From contig JAWQEG010001314.1 in the NCBI GenBank assembly GCA_033782935.1, positions 806,001 to 870,000 on the forward strand: a stretch of DNA of 64,000 nucleotides. Direction: 5' to 3'. The stretch is from Petrolisthes cinctipes (Eukaryota > Arthropoda > Malacostraca > Decapoda > Porcellanidae). A program made the position numbers and the translations under genes. Below the pieces are notes generated by a model, which was given only the letters and a program-made list of their open reading frames with translations, was not told the DNA's origin and ran no database searches. This document shows positions 37,901 through 50,668 of the stretch, in pieces. Position 1 is the first letter of the stretch. Each line of letters begins with the position of its first letter.

Positions 37901-38600
37901 TCAGGCTCAAAACACCCGAAAATTCCATATTTTTGGGTCCCTTAAGCGATCTGTACATGCATACTCAGTGCTAGAATGTTTTCAAAATATAGGCTCAAAA
38001 CATGCTAAAAATCGATATTTTAGGTGTCCAAAGTCGATATGTGCATGCTTCTTCTGTACCCGATTATATCTCAAATTCAGGCTGAAAACACCCGAAAATT
38101 CGATATTTTTGGGTCCCAAAAGCGATCTGTACATGTCTACTCCGTGTTAGAGTATTTTTAAAATACAGGCCCAAAACATACTAAAAATCGATATTTTAGG
38201 TGCCCAAAGTCGATATGTGCATGCATCTTCTGTACCCGTTTATATCTCAAATTCAGGCTCAAAACACCTAAAATTCAATATTTTTGGGTCCCAGAAGCTA
38301 TCTGTACGTGCATACTCCGTGTTAGAGTGTTTTTAAAATAGAGGCCCAAAACATGCTGTAAATCGATATTTTAGCTGCCAAAAGTCAATATGTGTATGCA
38401 TCTTCTGTACCCGTCTATATCCCAAATTCAGGTTCAAAACACTCGAAAATTCGATATTTTTGGGTTCCAGAAGCAATCTGTACATGCCTACTTCTTGCTA
38501 GAATGTTTTCAAGATACACACCCAAAACATGCTCAAAATCGATATTTTAGGTGCAAAAAGTCGATATGTGCATGCATGTTCTGTACCCGTTTATATCTCA
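34736..38600 (+). repeat. 22-monomer block, tandem copy 1 (3865 bp)
   Basis: Twenty-two monomers, 7 bp short of 22 x 176, directly followed by a second copy at a constant +3865 shift. Left boundary: before 34736 the sequence reads GTGTATATCCCT, whereas copy 2 is preceded by TTTATATCTC. From AATTCAGGTTC onward both agree. At least eight single-base differences were seen by eye, for example 34779 CCCCGAAG against 38644 CCCAGAAG, AATCTGTAC (35488) against AATCAGTAC, and GTACCCGTT (37177) against GTAACCGTT. That is roughly 99.8% identity. It is the longest near-identical tandem duplication in the window. Confidence 0.9.
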
Positions 38601-41600
38601 AATTCAGGTTCAAAACACCAGAAAATTCGATATTTTTGGGTCCCAGAAGCGATCTGTACATGCCTACTCCTTGCTAGAATGTTTTCAAGATACAGACCCA
38701 AAACATTCTCAAAATCGATATTTTAAGTGCAAAAAGTCGATATGTGCATGCATCTTCTGTACCCGTTTATATCTCAATTTCAGACTTAAAACTCCGAAAA
38801 TTAGATTTTTTGGGTCCCTTAAGCAATCTGCACATGCATACTCAGTGCTAGAATGTTTTCAAAATATAGGCTCAAAACATGCTAAAAATCGATATTTTAG
38901 GTGTCCAAAGTCGATATGTGCATGCTTCTTCTGTACCCGTTTATATCTCAAATTCAGGCTGAAAACACCCTAAAATTCGATATTTTTGGGTCCCAAAAGC
39001 GATCTGTACATGTCTACTCCGTGTTAGAGTATTTTTAAAATACAGGCCCAAAACATACTAAAAATCGATATTTTAGGTGCCCAAAGTCGATATGTGCATG
39101 CATCTTCTGTACCCGTTTATATCTCAGATTCAGGCTCAAAACACCTAAAATTCAATATTTTTGGGTCCCAGAAGCTATCTGTACGTGCATACTCCGTGTT
39201 AGAGTGTTTTTAAAATAGAGGCCCAAAACATGCTGTAAATCGATATTTTAGCTGCCAAAAGTCAATATGTGTATGCATCTTCTGTACCCGTCTATATCCC
39301 AAATTCAGGTTCAAAACACTCGAAAATTCGATATTTTTGGGTTCCAGAAGCAATCAGTACATGCCTACTTCTTGCTAGAATGTTTTCAAGATACACACCC
39401 AAAACATGCTCAGAATCGATATTTTAGGTGCAAAAAGTCGATATGTGCATGCTTGTTCTGTACCCGTTTATATCTCAAATTCAGGCTCAAAACTCCGAAA
39501 AATCGATATTTTTGTGTCCCAGAAGCGATCTGTACATGTCTACTCCGTGTTAGAGTATTTTCAAAATACAGGCCCAAAATATGCTCAAAATCGATATTTT
39601 GGGTGCCCAAAGTCGATAAGTGCATGCATCTTCTCTACCCGTTTATGTCTCAAATTCAGACTCAAAACACCCGAATATTCGATATTTTTGGGTCTCAAAA
39701 GCCATCTGTACATGCATACTCCGTGTTAGAGTATTTTTAAAATGCAGGCCTAAAACATGCTGAAAATCGATATTTTAGCTGCCCAAAGTCAATATGTGTA
39801 TGCATCTTCTGTACCCGTTTATATCTTAAATTCAGGCTCAAAACACCCGAAAATTCGATATTTTTGGGTCCCAGAATCGATCTGTACATGTCTACTCCGT
39901 GTTAGAGTATTTTTAAAATACAAGCCCAAAACATACTAAAAATCGATATTTTATGTGCCCAAAGTCAATATGTGTATGCATCTTCTGTACCCGTGTATAT
40001 CCCTAATTCAGGTTCAAAACACCAGAAAATTCGATATTTTGGGGTCCCAGAAGCGATCTGTACATGCCTACTCCTTGCTAGAATGTTTTCAAGATACAGA
40101 CCCAAAACATTCTCAAAATCGATATTTTAAGTGCAAAAAGTCGATATGTGCATGCATCTTCTGTACCCGTTTATATCTCAATTTCAGACTCAAAACTCCG
40201 AAAATTAGATTTTTTGGGTCCCTTAAGCAATCTGCACATGCCTACTCAGTGCTAGAATGTTTTTAAAATACAGGCCCAAAACATGCTATAAATCGATATT
40301 TTAGGTGTCCAAAGTCGATATGTGCATGCATCTTCTGTACCCGTTTATATCTCAAATTCAGGCTCAAAACACCCAAAAAATCAATATTTTTGGGTCCCAG
40401 AAGCGATCTGTACATGCCTACTCCGTGTTAGAGTTTTTTCAAAATACAGACTCAAAACATGCTCAAAATCGATATTTTATGTGCCCAAAGTCAATATGTG
40501 CATGTATCTTCTGTACCCGTTTATATCTCAAATTCAGGCTCAAAACACCTGAAAATTCGATATTTTTGGGTTCCAGAAGCGATCTGTACATGCCTACTCC
40601 GTGTTAAAGTATTTTCAAAATACAGGCCCAAAACATGCTCAAAATCGATATTTTAGGTGCCCAAAGTCGATATGTGCATGCATCTTCTGTACCCGTTTAT
40701 ATCTCAAATTCAGGCTCAAAATACCCGAAAATTCAATATTTTTGGGTCCCAGAAGCGATCTGTACGTGCATACTCCGTGGTAGAGTGTTTTTAAAATAGA
40801 GGCCCAAAACATGCTGTAAATCGATATTTTAGCTGCCTAAAGTCAATATGTGTATGCATCTTCTGTACCCGTCTATATCCCAAATTCAGGTTCAAAACAC
40901 TCGAAAATTTGATATTTTTTGGTCCCTGAAGCAATCCCTACATGCCTACTTCTTGCTAGAAAGTTTTCATGATACAGACCCAAAACATGCTCAAAATCGA
41001 TATTTTAGGTGCAAAAAGTCGATATGTTCATGCATCTTCTGTAACCGTTTATATCTCAAATTCAGGCTCAAAACACCCCAAAAATCGATATTTTTGTGTC
41101 CCAGAAGCGATCTGTACATGTCTACACCGTGTTAGAGTATTTTCAAAATACAGGCCCAAAACATTCTCAAAATCGATATTTTAGGTGCCCAAAGTCGATA
41201 TGTGCATGCATCTTCTGTACTCGTTCATATCTCAAATTCAGGCTCAGAACACCCGAAAATTCGATTTATTTGGGTCCCAGAAGCGATCTGTACATGTCTA
41301 CTCCGTGTTAGAGTATTTTAAAAATACAGGCCTAAAGCATGCTCAAAATCGTTATTTTGGGTGCCCAAAGTCGATATGTGCATGCATCTTCTGTACCCTT
41401 TTATATCTCAAATTCATAATCAAAACACCCGAATATTCGATGTTTTTGGGTCCCAAAAGCCATCTGTACATGCATACTCCGTGTTAGAGTATTTTCAAAA
41501 TACAGGCCTAAAACATGCTGAAAATCGATATTTTAGCTGCCCAAAGTCAATATGTGTATGCATCTTCTGTACCCGTCTATATCTCAAATTCAGGTTCAAA

Positions 41601-42465
41601 ACACTCGGAAATTCGATATTTTTGGGTCCCAGAAGCAATCTGTACATACCTACTTCTTGCTAGAATGTTTTCAAGATACACACCTAAAACATGCTCAAAA
41701 TCGATATTTTAGGTGCAAAAAGTCGATATGTGCATGCATTTTCTGTTCCCGTTTATATCTCAAATTCAGGCTCAAAACACCCGAAAATTCCATATTTTTG
41801 GGTCCCTTAAGCGATCTGTACATGCATACTCAGTGCTAGAATGTTTTCAAAATATAGGCTCAAAACATGCTAAAAATCGATATTTTAGGTGTCCAAAGTC
41901 GATATGTGCATGCTTCTTCTGTACCCGATTATATCTCAAATTCAGGCTGAAAACACCCGAAAATTCGATATTTTTGGGTCCCAAAAGCGATCTGTACATG
42001 TCTACTCCGTGTTAGAGTATTTTTAAAATACAGGCCCAAAACATACTAAAAATCGATATTTTAGGTGCCCAAAGTCGATATGTGCATGCATCTTCTGTAC
42101 CCGTTTATATCTCAAATTCAGGCTCAAAACACCTAAAATTCAATATTTTTGGGTCCCAGAAGCTATCTGTACGTGCATACTCCGTGTTAGAGTGTTTTTA
42201 AAATAGAGGCCCAAAACATGCTGTAAATCGATATTTTAGCTGCCAAAAGTCAATATGTGTATGCATCTTCTGTACCCGTCTATATCCCAAATTCAGGTTC
42301 AAAACACTCGAAAATTCGATATTTTTGGGTTCCAGAAGCAATCTGTACATGCCTACTTCTTGCTAGAATGTTTTCAAGATACACACCCAAAACATGCTCA
42401 AAATCGATATTTTAGGTGCAAAAAGTCGATATGTGCATGCATGTTCTGTACCCGTTTATATCTCA
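38601..42465 (+). repeat. 22-monomer block, tandem copy 2 (3865 bp)
   Basis: The right boundary lies at about 42465-42473, where the shared CTCAAATTCAGG is followed by CTCAAAACTCCG instead of TTCAAAACACCAG. The switch is again inside the ATCTCAAATTCAGG stretch of half A, as at the left boundary, consistent with one unequal exchange at homologous positions 22 monomers apart. Confidence 0.9.
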
Positions 42466-42912
42466 AATTCAGGCTCAAAACTCCGAAAAATCGATATTTT
42501 TGTGTCCCAGAAGCGATCTGTACATGTCTACATCGTGTTAGAGTATTTTCAAAATACAGGCCCAAAACATGCTCAAAATCGATATTTTAGGTACCCAAAG
42601 TCGATATGTGCATGCATCTTCTGTACCCGTTCATATCTCAAATTCAGGCTCAGAACACCCGAAAATTCTATTTATTTGGGTCCCAGAAGCGATCTGTACG
42701 TGTCTACTCCGTGTTAGAGTATTTTAAAAATACAGGCCTAAAACATGCTCAAAATCGATATTTTGGGTGCCCAAAGTCGATATGTGCATGCATCTTCTGT
42801 ACCCGTTTATATCTCAAATTCAGAATCAAAACACCCGAATATTCGATGTTTTTGGGTCCCAAAAGCCATCTGTACATGCCTACTCCGTGTTAGAGTATTT
42901 TCAAAATACAGG
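42035..42912 (+). repeat. 5-monomer higher-order repeat, copy 1 (878 bp)
   Basis: Five monomers minus two 1-bp deletions: AACACCTAAAATTC in monomer 1, and AAACTCCGAAAAATC in the monomer after the GTTCCAG/ACACACCC one. Order of half-unit marks: CACCTAAAATTC and GAAGCTATCTGTACGTGC; AGCTGCCAAAAGTC and AAGATACACACCC; GCAAAAAGTCG with CATGTTCTG; GTTCATATC with AAAATTCTATTTATT; CAGAATCAAAACACCCG with CGATGTTTTTGGG. This copy overlaps the right end of the 3865-bp block, which supplied part of it. It carries GGTACCCAAAG. Confidence 0.9.
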
Positions 42913-43790
42913 CCCAAAACATACTAAAAATCGATATTTTAGGTGCCCAAAGTCGATATGTGCATGCATCTTCTGTACCCGTTTATATCTCAAATTCAGG
43001 CTCAAAACACCTAAAATTCAATATTTTTGGGTCCCAGAAGCTATCTGTACGTGCATACTCCGTGTTAGAGTGTTTTTAAAATAGAGGCCCAAAACATGCT
43101 GTAAATCGATATTTTAGCTGCCAAAAGTCAATATGTGTATGCATCTTCTGTACCCGTCTATATCCCAAATTCAGGTTCAAAACACTCGAAAATTCGATAT
43201 TTTTGGGTTCCAGAAGCAATCTGTACATGCCTACTTCTTGCTAGAATGTTTTTAAGATACACACCCAAAACATGCTCAAAATCGATATTTTAGGTGCAAA
43301 AAGTCGATATGTGCATGCATGTTCTGTACCCGTTTATATCTCAAATTCAGGCTCAAAACTCCGAAAAATCGATATTTTTGTGTCCCAGAAGCGATCTGTA
43401 CATGTCTACACCGTGTTAGAGTATTTACAAAATACAGGCCCAAAACATGCTCAAAATCGATATTTTAGGTGCCCAAAGTCGATATGTGCATGCATCTTCT
43501 GTACCCGTTCATATCTCAAATTCAGGCTCAGAACACCCGAAAATTCTATTTATTTGGGTCCCAGAAGCGATCTGTACGTGTCTACTCCGTGTTAGAGTAT
43601 TTTAAAAATACAGGCCTAAAACATGCTCAAAATCGATATTTTGGGTGCCCAAAGTCGATATGTGCATGCATCTTCTGTACCCGTTTATATCTCAAATTCA
43701 GAATCAAAACACCCGAATATTCGATGTTTTTGGTTCTCAAAAGCCATCTGTACATGCCTACTCCGTGTTAGAGTATTTTCAAAATACAGG
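42913..43790 (+). repeat. 5-monomer higher-order repeat, copy 2 (878 bp)
   Basis: Follows copy 1 directly. It differs by GGTGCCCAAAG, AGTATTTACAAAATACAGG, ATGTTTTTAAGATACACACC, and TGGTTCTCAAAAGCC. The pair ends at 43790, where CCCAAAACATACTAAA is replaced by CCTAAAACATGCTGAAA. Confidence 0.9.
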
Positions 43791-45196
43791 CCTAAAACAT
43801 GCTGAAAATCGATATTTTACCTGCCCAAAGTCAATATGTGTATGTATCTTCTGTACCCGTCTATATCCCAAATTCAGGTTCAAAACACTCAAAAATTCGA
43901 TATTTTTGGGTCCCAGAAGCAATCTGTACATGCCTACTTCTTGCTAGAAAGTTTTCAAGATACAGACCAAAAACATGCTCAAAATCGATATTTTAGGTGC
44001 AAAAAGTCGATATGTGCATGCATCTTCTGTACCTGTTTATATCTCAAATTCAGGCTCAAAACTCCGAAAATTCAACATTTTTGGGTCCTAGAAGCAATCT
44101 GTACATGCCTATTCCGTGTTAGAGTATTTTAAAAATACAGGCCCATAACATGCTGAAAATCAATATCTGAGGTTCCCAAAGTCAATATGTGTATGTATCT
44201 TCTGTACACGTTTATATCCCAAATTCAGGCTCAAAACACCCGAAAACTCGATATTTTTGTGTCACAAAAGATATCTGTACATGCCTACTTCGTTATAGAG
44301 TATTTTCAAAATACAGACCCAAAACAAGCTCAAAATCGATATTTTAGGTTCAAAAAGTCGATATGTGCATGCATCTTCTGTACCCGTTCATATCTCAAAT
44401 TCAGGCTCAGAACACCCGAAAATTCTATTTATTTGGGTCCCAGAAGCGATCTGTACGTGTCTACTCCGTGTTAGAGTATTTTAAAAATACAGGCCTAAAA
44501 CATGCTCAAAATCGATATTTTGGGTGCCCAAAGTCGATATGTGCATGCATCTTCTGTACCCGTTTATATCTCAAATTCATAATCAAAACACCCGAATATT
44601 CGATGTTTTTGGGTCCCAAAAGCCATCTGTACATGCATACTCCGTGTTAGAGTATTTTCAAAATACAGGCCTAAAACATGCTGAAAATCGATATTTTAGC
44701 TGCCCAAAGTCAATATGTGTATGCATCTTCTGTACCCGTCTATATCTCAAATTCAGGTTCAAAACACTCGGAAATTCGATATTTTTGGGTCCCAGAAGCA
44801 ATCTGTACATACCTACTTCTTGCTAGAATGTTTTCAAGATACACACCTAAAACATGCTCAAAATCGATATTTTAGGTGCAAAAAGTCGATATGTGCATGC
44901 ATTTTCTGTTCCCGTTTATATCTCAAATTCAGGCTCAAAACACCCGAAAATTCCATATTTTTGGGTCCCTTAAGCGATCTGTACATGCATACTCAGTGCT
45001 AGAATGTTTTCAAAATATAGGCTCAAAACATGCTAAAAATCGATATTTTAGGTGTCCAAAGTCGATATGTGCATGCTTCTTCTGTACCCGATTATATCTC
45101 AAATTCAGGCTGAAACACCCGAAAATTCGATATTTTTGGGTCCCAAAAGCGATCTGTACATGTCTACTCCGTGTTAGAGTATTTTTAAAATACAGG
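43791..45196 (+). repeat. 1406-bp spacer of ordinary monomers between the two 5-mer clusters
   Basis: Eight monomers. The left part (to about 44368) recurs at 47831-48408 and contains the unusual TCAATATCTGAGGTTCCC start near 44160, with GTCACAAAAGATATCTG. Around 44369-44575 it follows the 5-mer type, and from the CATAATCAAAAC at about 44578 it follows 41415 onward (shift 3163). A 1-bp deletion at about 45113 (GCTGAAACACCCG) separates it from that partner. Confidence 0.8.
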
Positions 45197-46074
45197 CCCA
45201 AAACATACTAAAAATCGATATTTTAGGTGCCCAAAGTCGATATGTGCATGCATCTTCTGTACCCGTTTATATCTCAAATTCAGGCTCAAAACACCTAAAA
45301 TTCAATATTTTTGGGTCCCAGAAGCTATCTGTACGTGCATACTCCGTGTTAGAGTGTTTTTAAAATAGAGGCCCAAAACATGCTGTAAATCGATATTTTA
45401 GCTGCCAAAAGTCAATATGTGTATGCATCTTCTGTACCCGTCTATATCCCAAATTCAGGTTCAAAACACTCGAAAATTCGATATTTTTGGGTTCCAGAAG
45501 CAATCTGTACATGCCTACTTCTTGCTAGAATGTTTTCAAGATACACACCCAAAACATGCTCAAAATCGATATTTTAGGTGCAAAAAGTCGATATGTGCAT
45601 GCATGTTCTGTACCCGTTTATATCTCAAATTCAGGCTCAAAACTCCGAAAAATCGATATTTTTGTGTCCCAGAAGCGATCTGTACATGTCTACACCGTGT
45701 TAGAGTATTTTCAAAATACAGGCCCAAAACATGCTCAAAATCGATATTTTAGGTACCCAAAGTCGATATGTGCATGCATCTTCTGTACCCGTTCATATCT
45801 CAAATTCAGGCTCAGAACACCCGAAAATTCTATTTATTTGGGTCCCAGAAGCGATCTGTACGTGTCTACTCCGTGTTAGAGTATTTTAAAAATACAGGCC
45901 TAAAACATTCTCAAAATCGATATTTTGGGTGCCCAAAGTCGATATGTGCATGCATCTTCTGTACCCGTTTATATCTCAAATTCAGAATCAAAACACCCGA
46001 ATATTCGATGTTTTTGGGTCCCAAAAGCCATCTGTACATGCCTACTCCGTGTTAGAGTATTTTCAAAATACAGG
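45197..46074 (+). repeat. 5-monomer higher-order repeat, copy 3 (878 bp)
   Basis: First member of the triplet. It has GGTACCCAAAG, like copy 1, and the private ACATTCTCAAAATCG in its fifth monomer. By eye it is identical to copy 4. Confidence 0.92.
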
Positions 46075-46952
46075 CCCAAAACATACTAAAAATCGATATT
46101 TTAGGTGCCCAAAGTCGATATGTGCATGCATCTTCTGTACCCGTTTATATCTCAAATTCAGGCTCAAAACACCTAAAATTCAATATTTTTGGGTCCCAGA
46201 AGCTATCTGTACGTGCATACTCCGTGTTAGAGTGTTTTTAAAATAGAGGCCCAAAACATGCTGTAAATCGATATTTTAGCTGCCAAAAGTCAATATGTGT
46301 ATGCATCTTCTGTACCCGTCTATATCCCAAATTCAGGTTCAAAACACTCGAAAATTCGATATTTTTGGGTTCCAGAAGCAATCTGTACATGCCTACTTCT
46401 TGCTAGAATGTTTTCAAGATACACACCCAAAACATGCTCAAAATCGATATTTTAGGTGCAAAAAGTCGATATGTGCATGCATGTTCTGTACCCGTTTATA
46501 TCTCAAATTCAGGCTCAAAACTCCGAAAAATCGATATTTTTGTGTCCCAGAAGCGATCTGTACATGTCTACACCGTGTTAGAGTATTTTCAAAATACAGG
46601 CCCAAAACATGCTCAAAATCGATATTTTAGGTACCCAAAGTCGATATGTGCATGCATCTTCTGTACCCGTTCATATCTCAAATTCAGGCTCAGAACACCC
46701 GAAAATTCTATTTATTTGGGTCCCAGAAGCGATCTGTACGTGTCTACTCCGTGTTAGAGTATTTTAAAAATACAGGCCTAAAACATTCTCAAAATCGATA
46801 TTTTGGGTGCCCAAAGTCGATATGTGCATGCATCTTCTGTACCCGTTTATATCTCAAATTCAGAATCAAAACACCCGAATATTCGATGTTTTTGGGTCCC
46901 AAAAGCCATCTGTACATGCCTACTCCGTGTTAGAGTATTTTCAAAATACAGG
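46075..46952 (+). repeat. 5-monomer higher-order repeat, copy 4 (878 bp)
   Basis: I could find no base difference from copy 3 on reading through it, so this is the freshest duplication in the window. It matches copy 1 at a shift of 4040 bp. Confidence 0.92.
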
Positions 46953-47830
46953 CCCAAAACATACTAAAAATCGATATTTTAGGTGCCCAAAGTCGATATG
47001 TGCATGCATCTTCTGTACCCGTTTATATCTCAAATTCAGGCTCAAAACACCTAAAATTCAATATTTTTGGGTCCCAGAAGCTATCTGTACGTGCATACTC
47101 CGTGTTAGAGTGTTTTTAAAATAGAGGCCCAAAACATGCTGTAAATCGATATTTTAGCTGCCAAAAGTCAATATGTGTATGCATCTTCTGTACCCGTCTA
47201 TATCCCAAATTCAGGTTCAAAACACTCGAAAATTCGATATTTTTGGGTTCCAGAAGCAATCTGTACATGCCTACTTCTTGCTAGAATGTTTTTAAGATAC
47301 ACACCCAAAACATGCTCAAAATCGATATTTTAGGTGCAAAAAGTCGATATGTGCATGCATGTTCTGTACCCGTTTATATCTCAAATTCAGGCTCAAAACT
47401 CCGAAAAATCGATATTTTTGTGTCCCAGAAGCGATCTGTACATGTCTACACCGTGTTAGAGTATTTACAAAATACAGGCCCAAAACATGCTCAAAATCGA
47501 TATTTTAGGTGCCCAAAGTCGATATGTGCATGCATCTTCTGTACCCGTTCATATCTCAAATTCAGGCTCAGAACACCCGAAAATTCTATTTATTTGGGTC
47601 CCAGAAGCGATCTGTACTTGTCTACTCCGTGTTAGAGTATTTTAAAAATACAGGCCTAAAACATGCTCAAAATCGATATTTTGGGTGCCCAAAGTCGATA
47701 TGTGCATGCATCTTCTGTACCCGTTTATATCTCAAATTCAGAATCAAAACACCCGAATATTCGATGTTTTTGGTTCCCAAAAGCCATCTGTACATGCCTA
47801 CTCCGTGTTAGAGTATTTTCAAAATACAGG
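46953..47830 (+). repeat. 5-monomer higher-order repeat, copy 5 (878 bp)
   Basis: Shares GTATTTACAAAATACAGG and TTTTTAAGATACACACC with copy 2, 4040 bp upstream. It has a private CTGTACTTGTC and TTTTGGTTCCCAAAAGCC. The right boundary at 47830 equals that of copy 2 at 43790. Confidence 0.92.
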
Positions 47831-47864
47831 CCTAAAACATGCTGAAAATCGATATTTTACCTGC

Positions 47865-48734
47865 CCAAAGTCAATATGTGTATGTATCTTCTGTACCCGT
47901 CTATATCCCAAATTCAGGTTCAAAACACTCAAAAATTCGATATTTTTGGGTCCCAGAAGCAATCTGTACATGCCTACTTCTTGCTAGAAAGTTTTCAAGA
48001 TACAGACCAAAAACATGCTCAAAATCGATATTTTAGGTGCAAAAAGTCGATATGTGCATGCATCTTCTGTACCTGTTTATATCTCAAATTCAGGCTCAAA
48101 ACTCCGAAAATTCAACATTTTTGGGTCCTAGAAGCAATCTGTACATGCCTATTCCGTGTTAGAGTATTTTAAAAATACAGGCCCATAACATGCTGAAAAT
48201 CAATATCTGAGGTTCCCAAAGTCAATATGTGTATGCATCTTCTGTACACGTTTATATCCCAAATTCAGGCTCAAAACACCCGAAAACTCGATATTTTTGT
48301 GTCACAAAAGATATCTGTACATGCCTACTTCGTTATAGAGTATTTTCAAAATACAGACCCAAAACAAGCTCAAAATCGATATTTTAGGTTCAAAAAGTCG
48401 ATATGTGCCTGCATCTTCAGTACCCGTTTATATCTCAAATTCAGGCTTAAAACACCCGAAAATTTGATATTTTTGTATCCCAGAAGAGATCTGTACATAT
48501 CTACTCAGTGCTAGAATGTTTTCAAAATATATGCTTAAAGCATGCTAAAATTCAATATTTTAGGTGTCCAAAGTCGATATGTGCATACATCTTTTTTACC
48601 CGTTTATATCCCAAATTCAGTTTCAAAACACCCGAAAATTTAATTTTTTTGTGTCCCAGAAGCTATCTGTACATGCTTACTTAGTGATAGAATATTTTTA
48701 AAATATTGGCCCAAAACATACTAAAAATCGATAT
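47865..48734 (+). repeat. copy 1 of a block duplicated at +1934 bp (11 monomers)
   Basis: Matches about 49799-50668. Shared states include GTGTATGTATC, CAGACCAAAAACATG, TTCAACATTTTTGGGTCC, the ATATCTGAGGTTCCC run and ATATTGGCCCAAAACATAC. The match ends at GGTGCAAAAAG here against GGGTGCCCAAAG in the partner. Confidence 0.82.
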
Positions 48735-49798
48735 TTTAGGTGCAAAAAGTCGATATGTGCATGCATGTTCTGTACCCGTTTATATCTCAAATTCAGGCTC
48801 AAAACTCCGAAAATTCTATTTATTTGGGTCCCAGAAGCGATCTGTACGTGTCTACTCCGTGTTAGAGTATTTTAAAATTACAGGCCTAAAACATGCTCAA
48901 AATCGATATTTTGGGTGCCCAAACTCGATATGTGCATGCATCTTCCGTACCCGTTTATATCTCAAATTCAGAATCAAAACACCCGAATATTCAATGTTTT
49001 TGGGTCCCAAAAGCCATCTGTACATGCCTACTCCGTGTTTGAGTATTTTCAAAATACAGGCCTAAAACATGCTGAAAATCGATATTTTAGCTGCCCAAAG
49101 TCAATATGTGTATGCATCTTCTGTACCCGTCTATATCTCAAATTCAGGTTCAAAACACTCGAAAATTCGATATTTTTGGGTCCCAGAAGCAATCTGTACA
49201 TACCTACTTCTTGCTAGAATGTTTTCAAGTTACACACCCAAAACATGCTCAAGATCGATATTTTAGGTGCAAAAAGTCGATATGTGCATGCATCTTCTGT
49301 ACCCGTTTATATCTCTAATTCAGGCTCAAAACACCCGAAAATTCGATTTATTTGGGTCCCAGAAGCGATCTGTACGTGCATACTACATGTTAGAGTGTTT
49401 TTAAAATATAGGCCAAAAACATGCTGAAAATCGATATTTTAGGTGCCCAAAGTCAATATGTGTATGCATCTTCTGTACCCGTGTATATCCCTAATTCAGG
49501 TTCAAAACACCCAAAAAATCGATATTTTTGTGTCCCAGAAGCGATCTGTACATGTCTATACCGTGTTAGAGTATTTTCAAAATACAGGCCGAAAACATGC
49601 TCAAAATCGATATTTTAGGTGCCCAAAGTCGATATGTGCATGCATTTTCTGTACCCGTTTATATCTCAAATTCAGACTCAAAACACCCGATTATTCGATA
49701 TTTTTGGGTCCCAAAAGCCATCTGTACATGCATACTCCGTGTTAGAGTATTTTCAAAATACAGGCCTAAAACATGCTGTAAATCGATATTTTAGCTGC

Positions 49799-50668
49799 CC
49801 AAAGTCAATATGTGTATGTATCTTCTGTACCCGTCTATATCCCAAATTCAGGTTCAAAACACTCAAAAATTCGATATTTTTGGGTCCCAGAAGCAATCTG
49901 TACATGCCTACTTCTTGCTAGAAAGTTTTCAAGATACAGACCAAAAACATGCTCAAAATCGATATTTTAGGTGCAAAAAGTCGATATGTGCATGTATCTT
50001 CTGTACCTGTTTATATCTCAAATTCAGGCTCAAAACTCCGAAGATTCAACATTTTTGGGTCCTAGAAGCAATCTGTACATGCCTATTCCGTGTTAGAGTA
50101 TTTTAAAAATACAGGCCCATAACATGCTGAAAATCAATATCTGAGGTTCCCAAAGTCAATATGTGTATGCATCTTCTGTACACGTTTATATCCGAAATTC
50201 AGGCTCAAAACACCCGAAAACTCGATATTTTTGTGTCACAAAAGATATCTGTACATGCCTACTTCGTTAAAGAGTATTTTCAAAATACAGACCCAAAACA
50301 AGCTCAAAATCGATATTTTAGGTTGAAAAAGTCGATATGTGCCTGCATCTTCAGTATCCGTTTATATCTCAAATTCAGGCTTAAAACACCCGAAAATTTG
50401 ATATTTTTGTATCCCAGAAGAGATCTGTACATATCTACTCAGTGCTAGAATGTTTTCAAAATATATGCTTAAAGCATGCTAAAATTCAATATTTTAGGTG
50501 TCCAAAGTCGATATGTGCATACATCTTTTTTACCCGTTTATATCCCAAATTCAGTCTCAAAACACCCGAAAATTTAATTTTTTTGTGTCCCAGAAGGTAT
50601 CTGTACATGCTTACTTAGTGATAGAATATTTTCAAAATATTGGCCCAAAACATACTAAAAATCGATAT
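49799..50668 (+). repeat. copy 2 of the block duplicated at 1934 bp
   Basis: Differs by single bases such as CATGTATCTTCTG, CTCCGAAGATTC, ATATCCGAAATTC and GGTTGAAAAAGTCG. Confidence 0.82.

Larger units (their letters stand above)
42035..44368 (+). repeat. copy 1 of a 2.3-kb block duplicated at +4040 bp (23 monomers)
   Basis: Contains 5-mer copies 1 and 2 plus the three following monomers. It matches 46075-48408. The constant 4040 shift spans the boundary of the 5-mer pair, showing that pair and flank were copied together. Confidence 0.85.
46075..48408 (+). repeat. copy 2 of the 2.3-kb block duplicated at 4040 bp
   Basis: Contains 5-mer copies 4 and 5 plus flank. It ends near 48408, where GTGCCTGCATCTTCAG replaces the partner's GTGCATGCATCTTCTG. 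The extra 5-mer copy 3 in front arose by a further local duplication. Confidence 0.85.
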
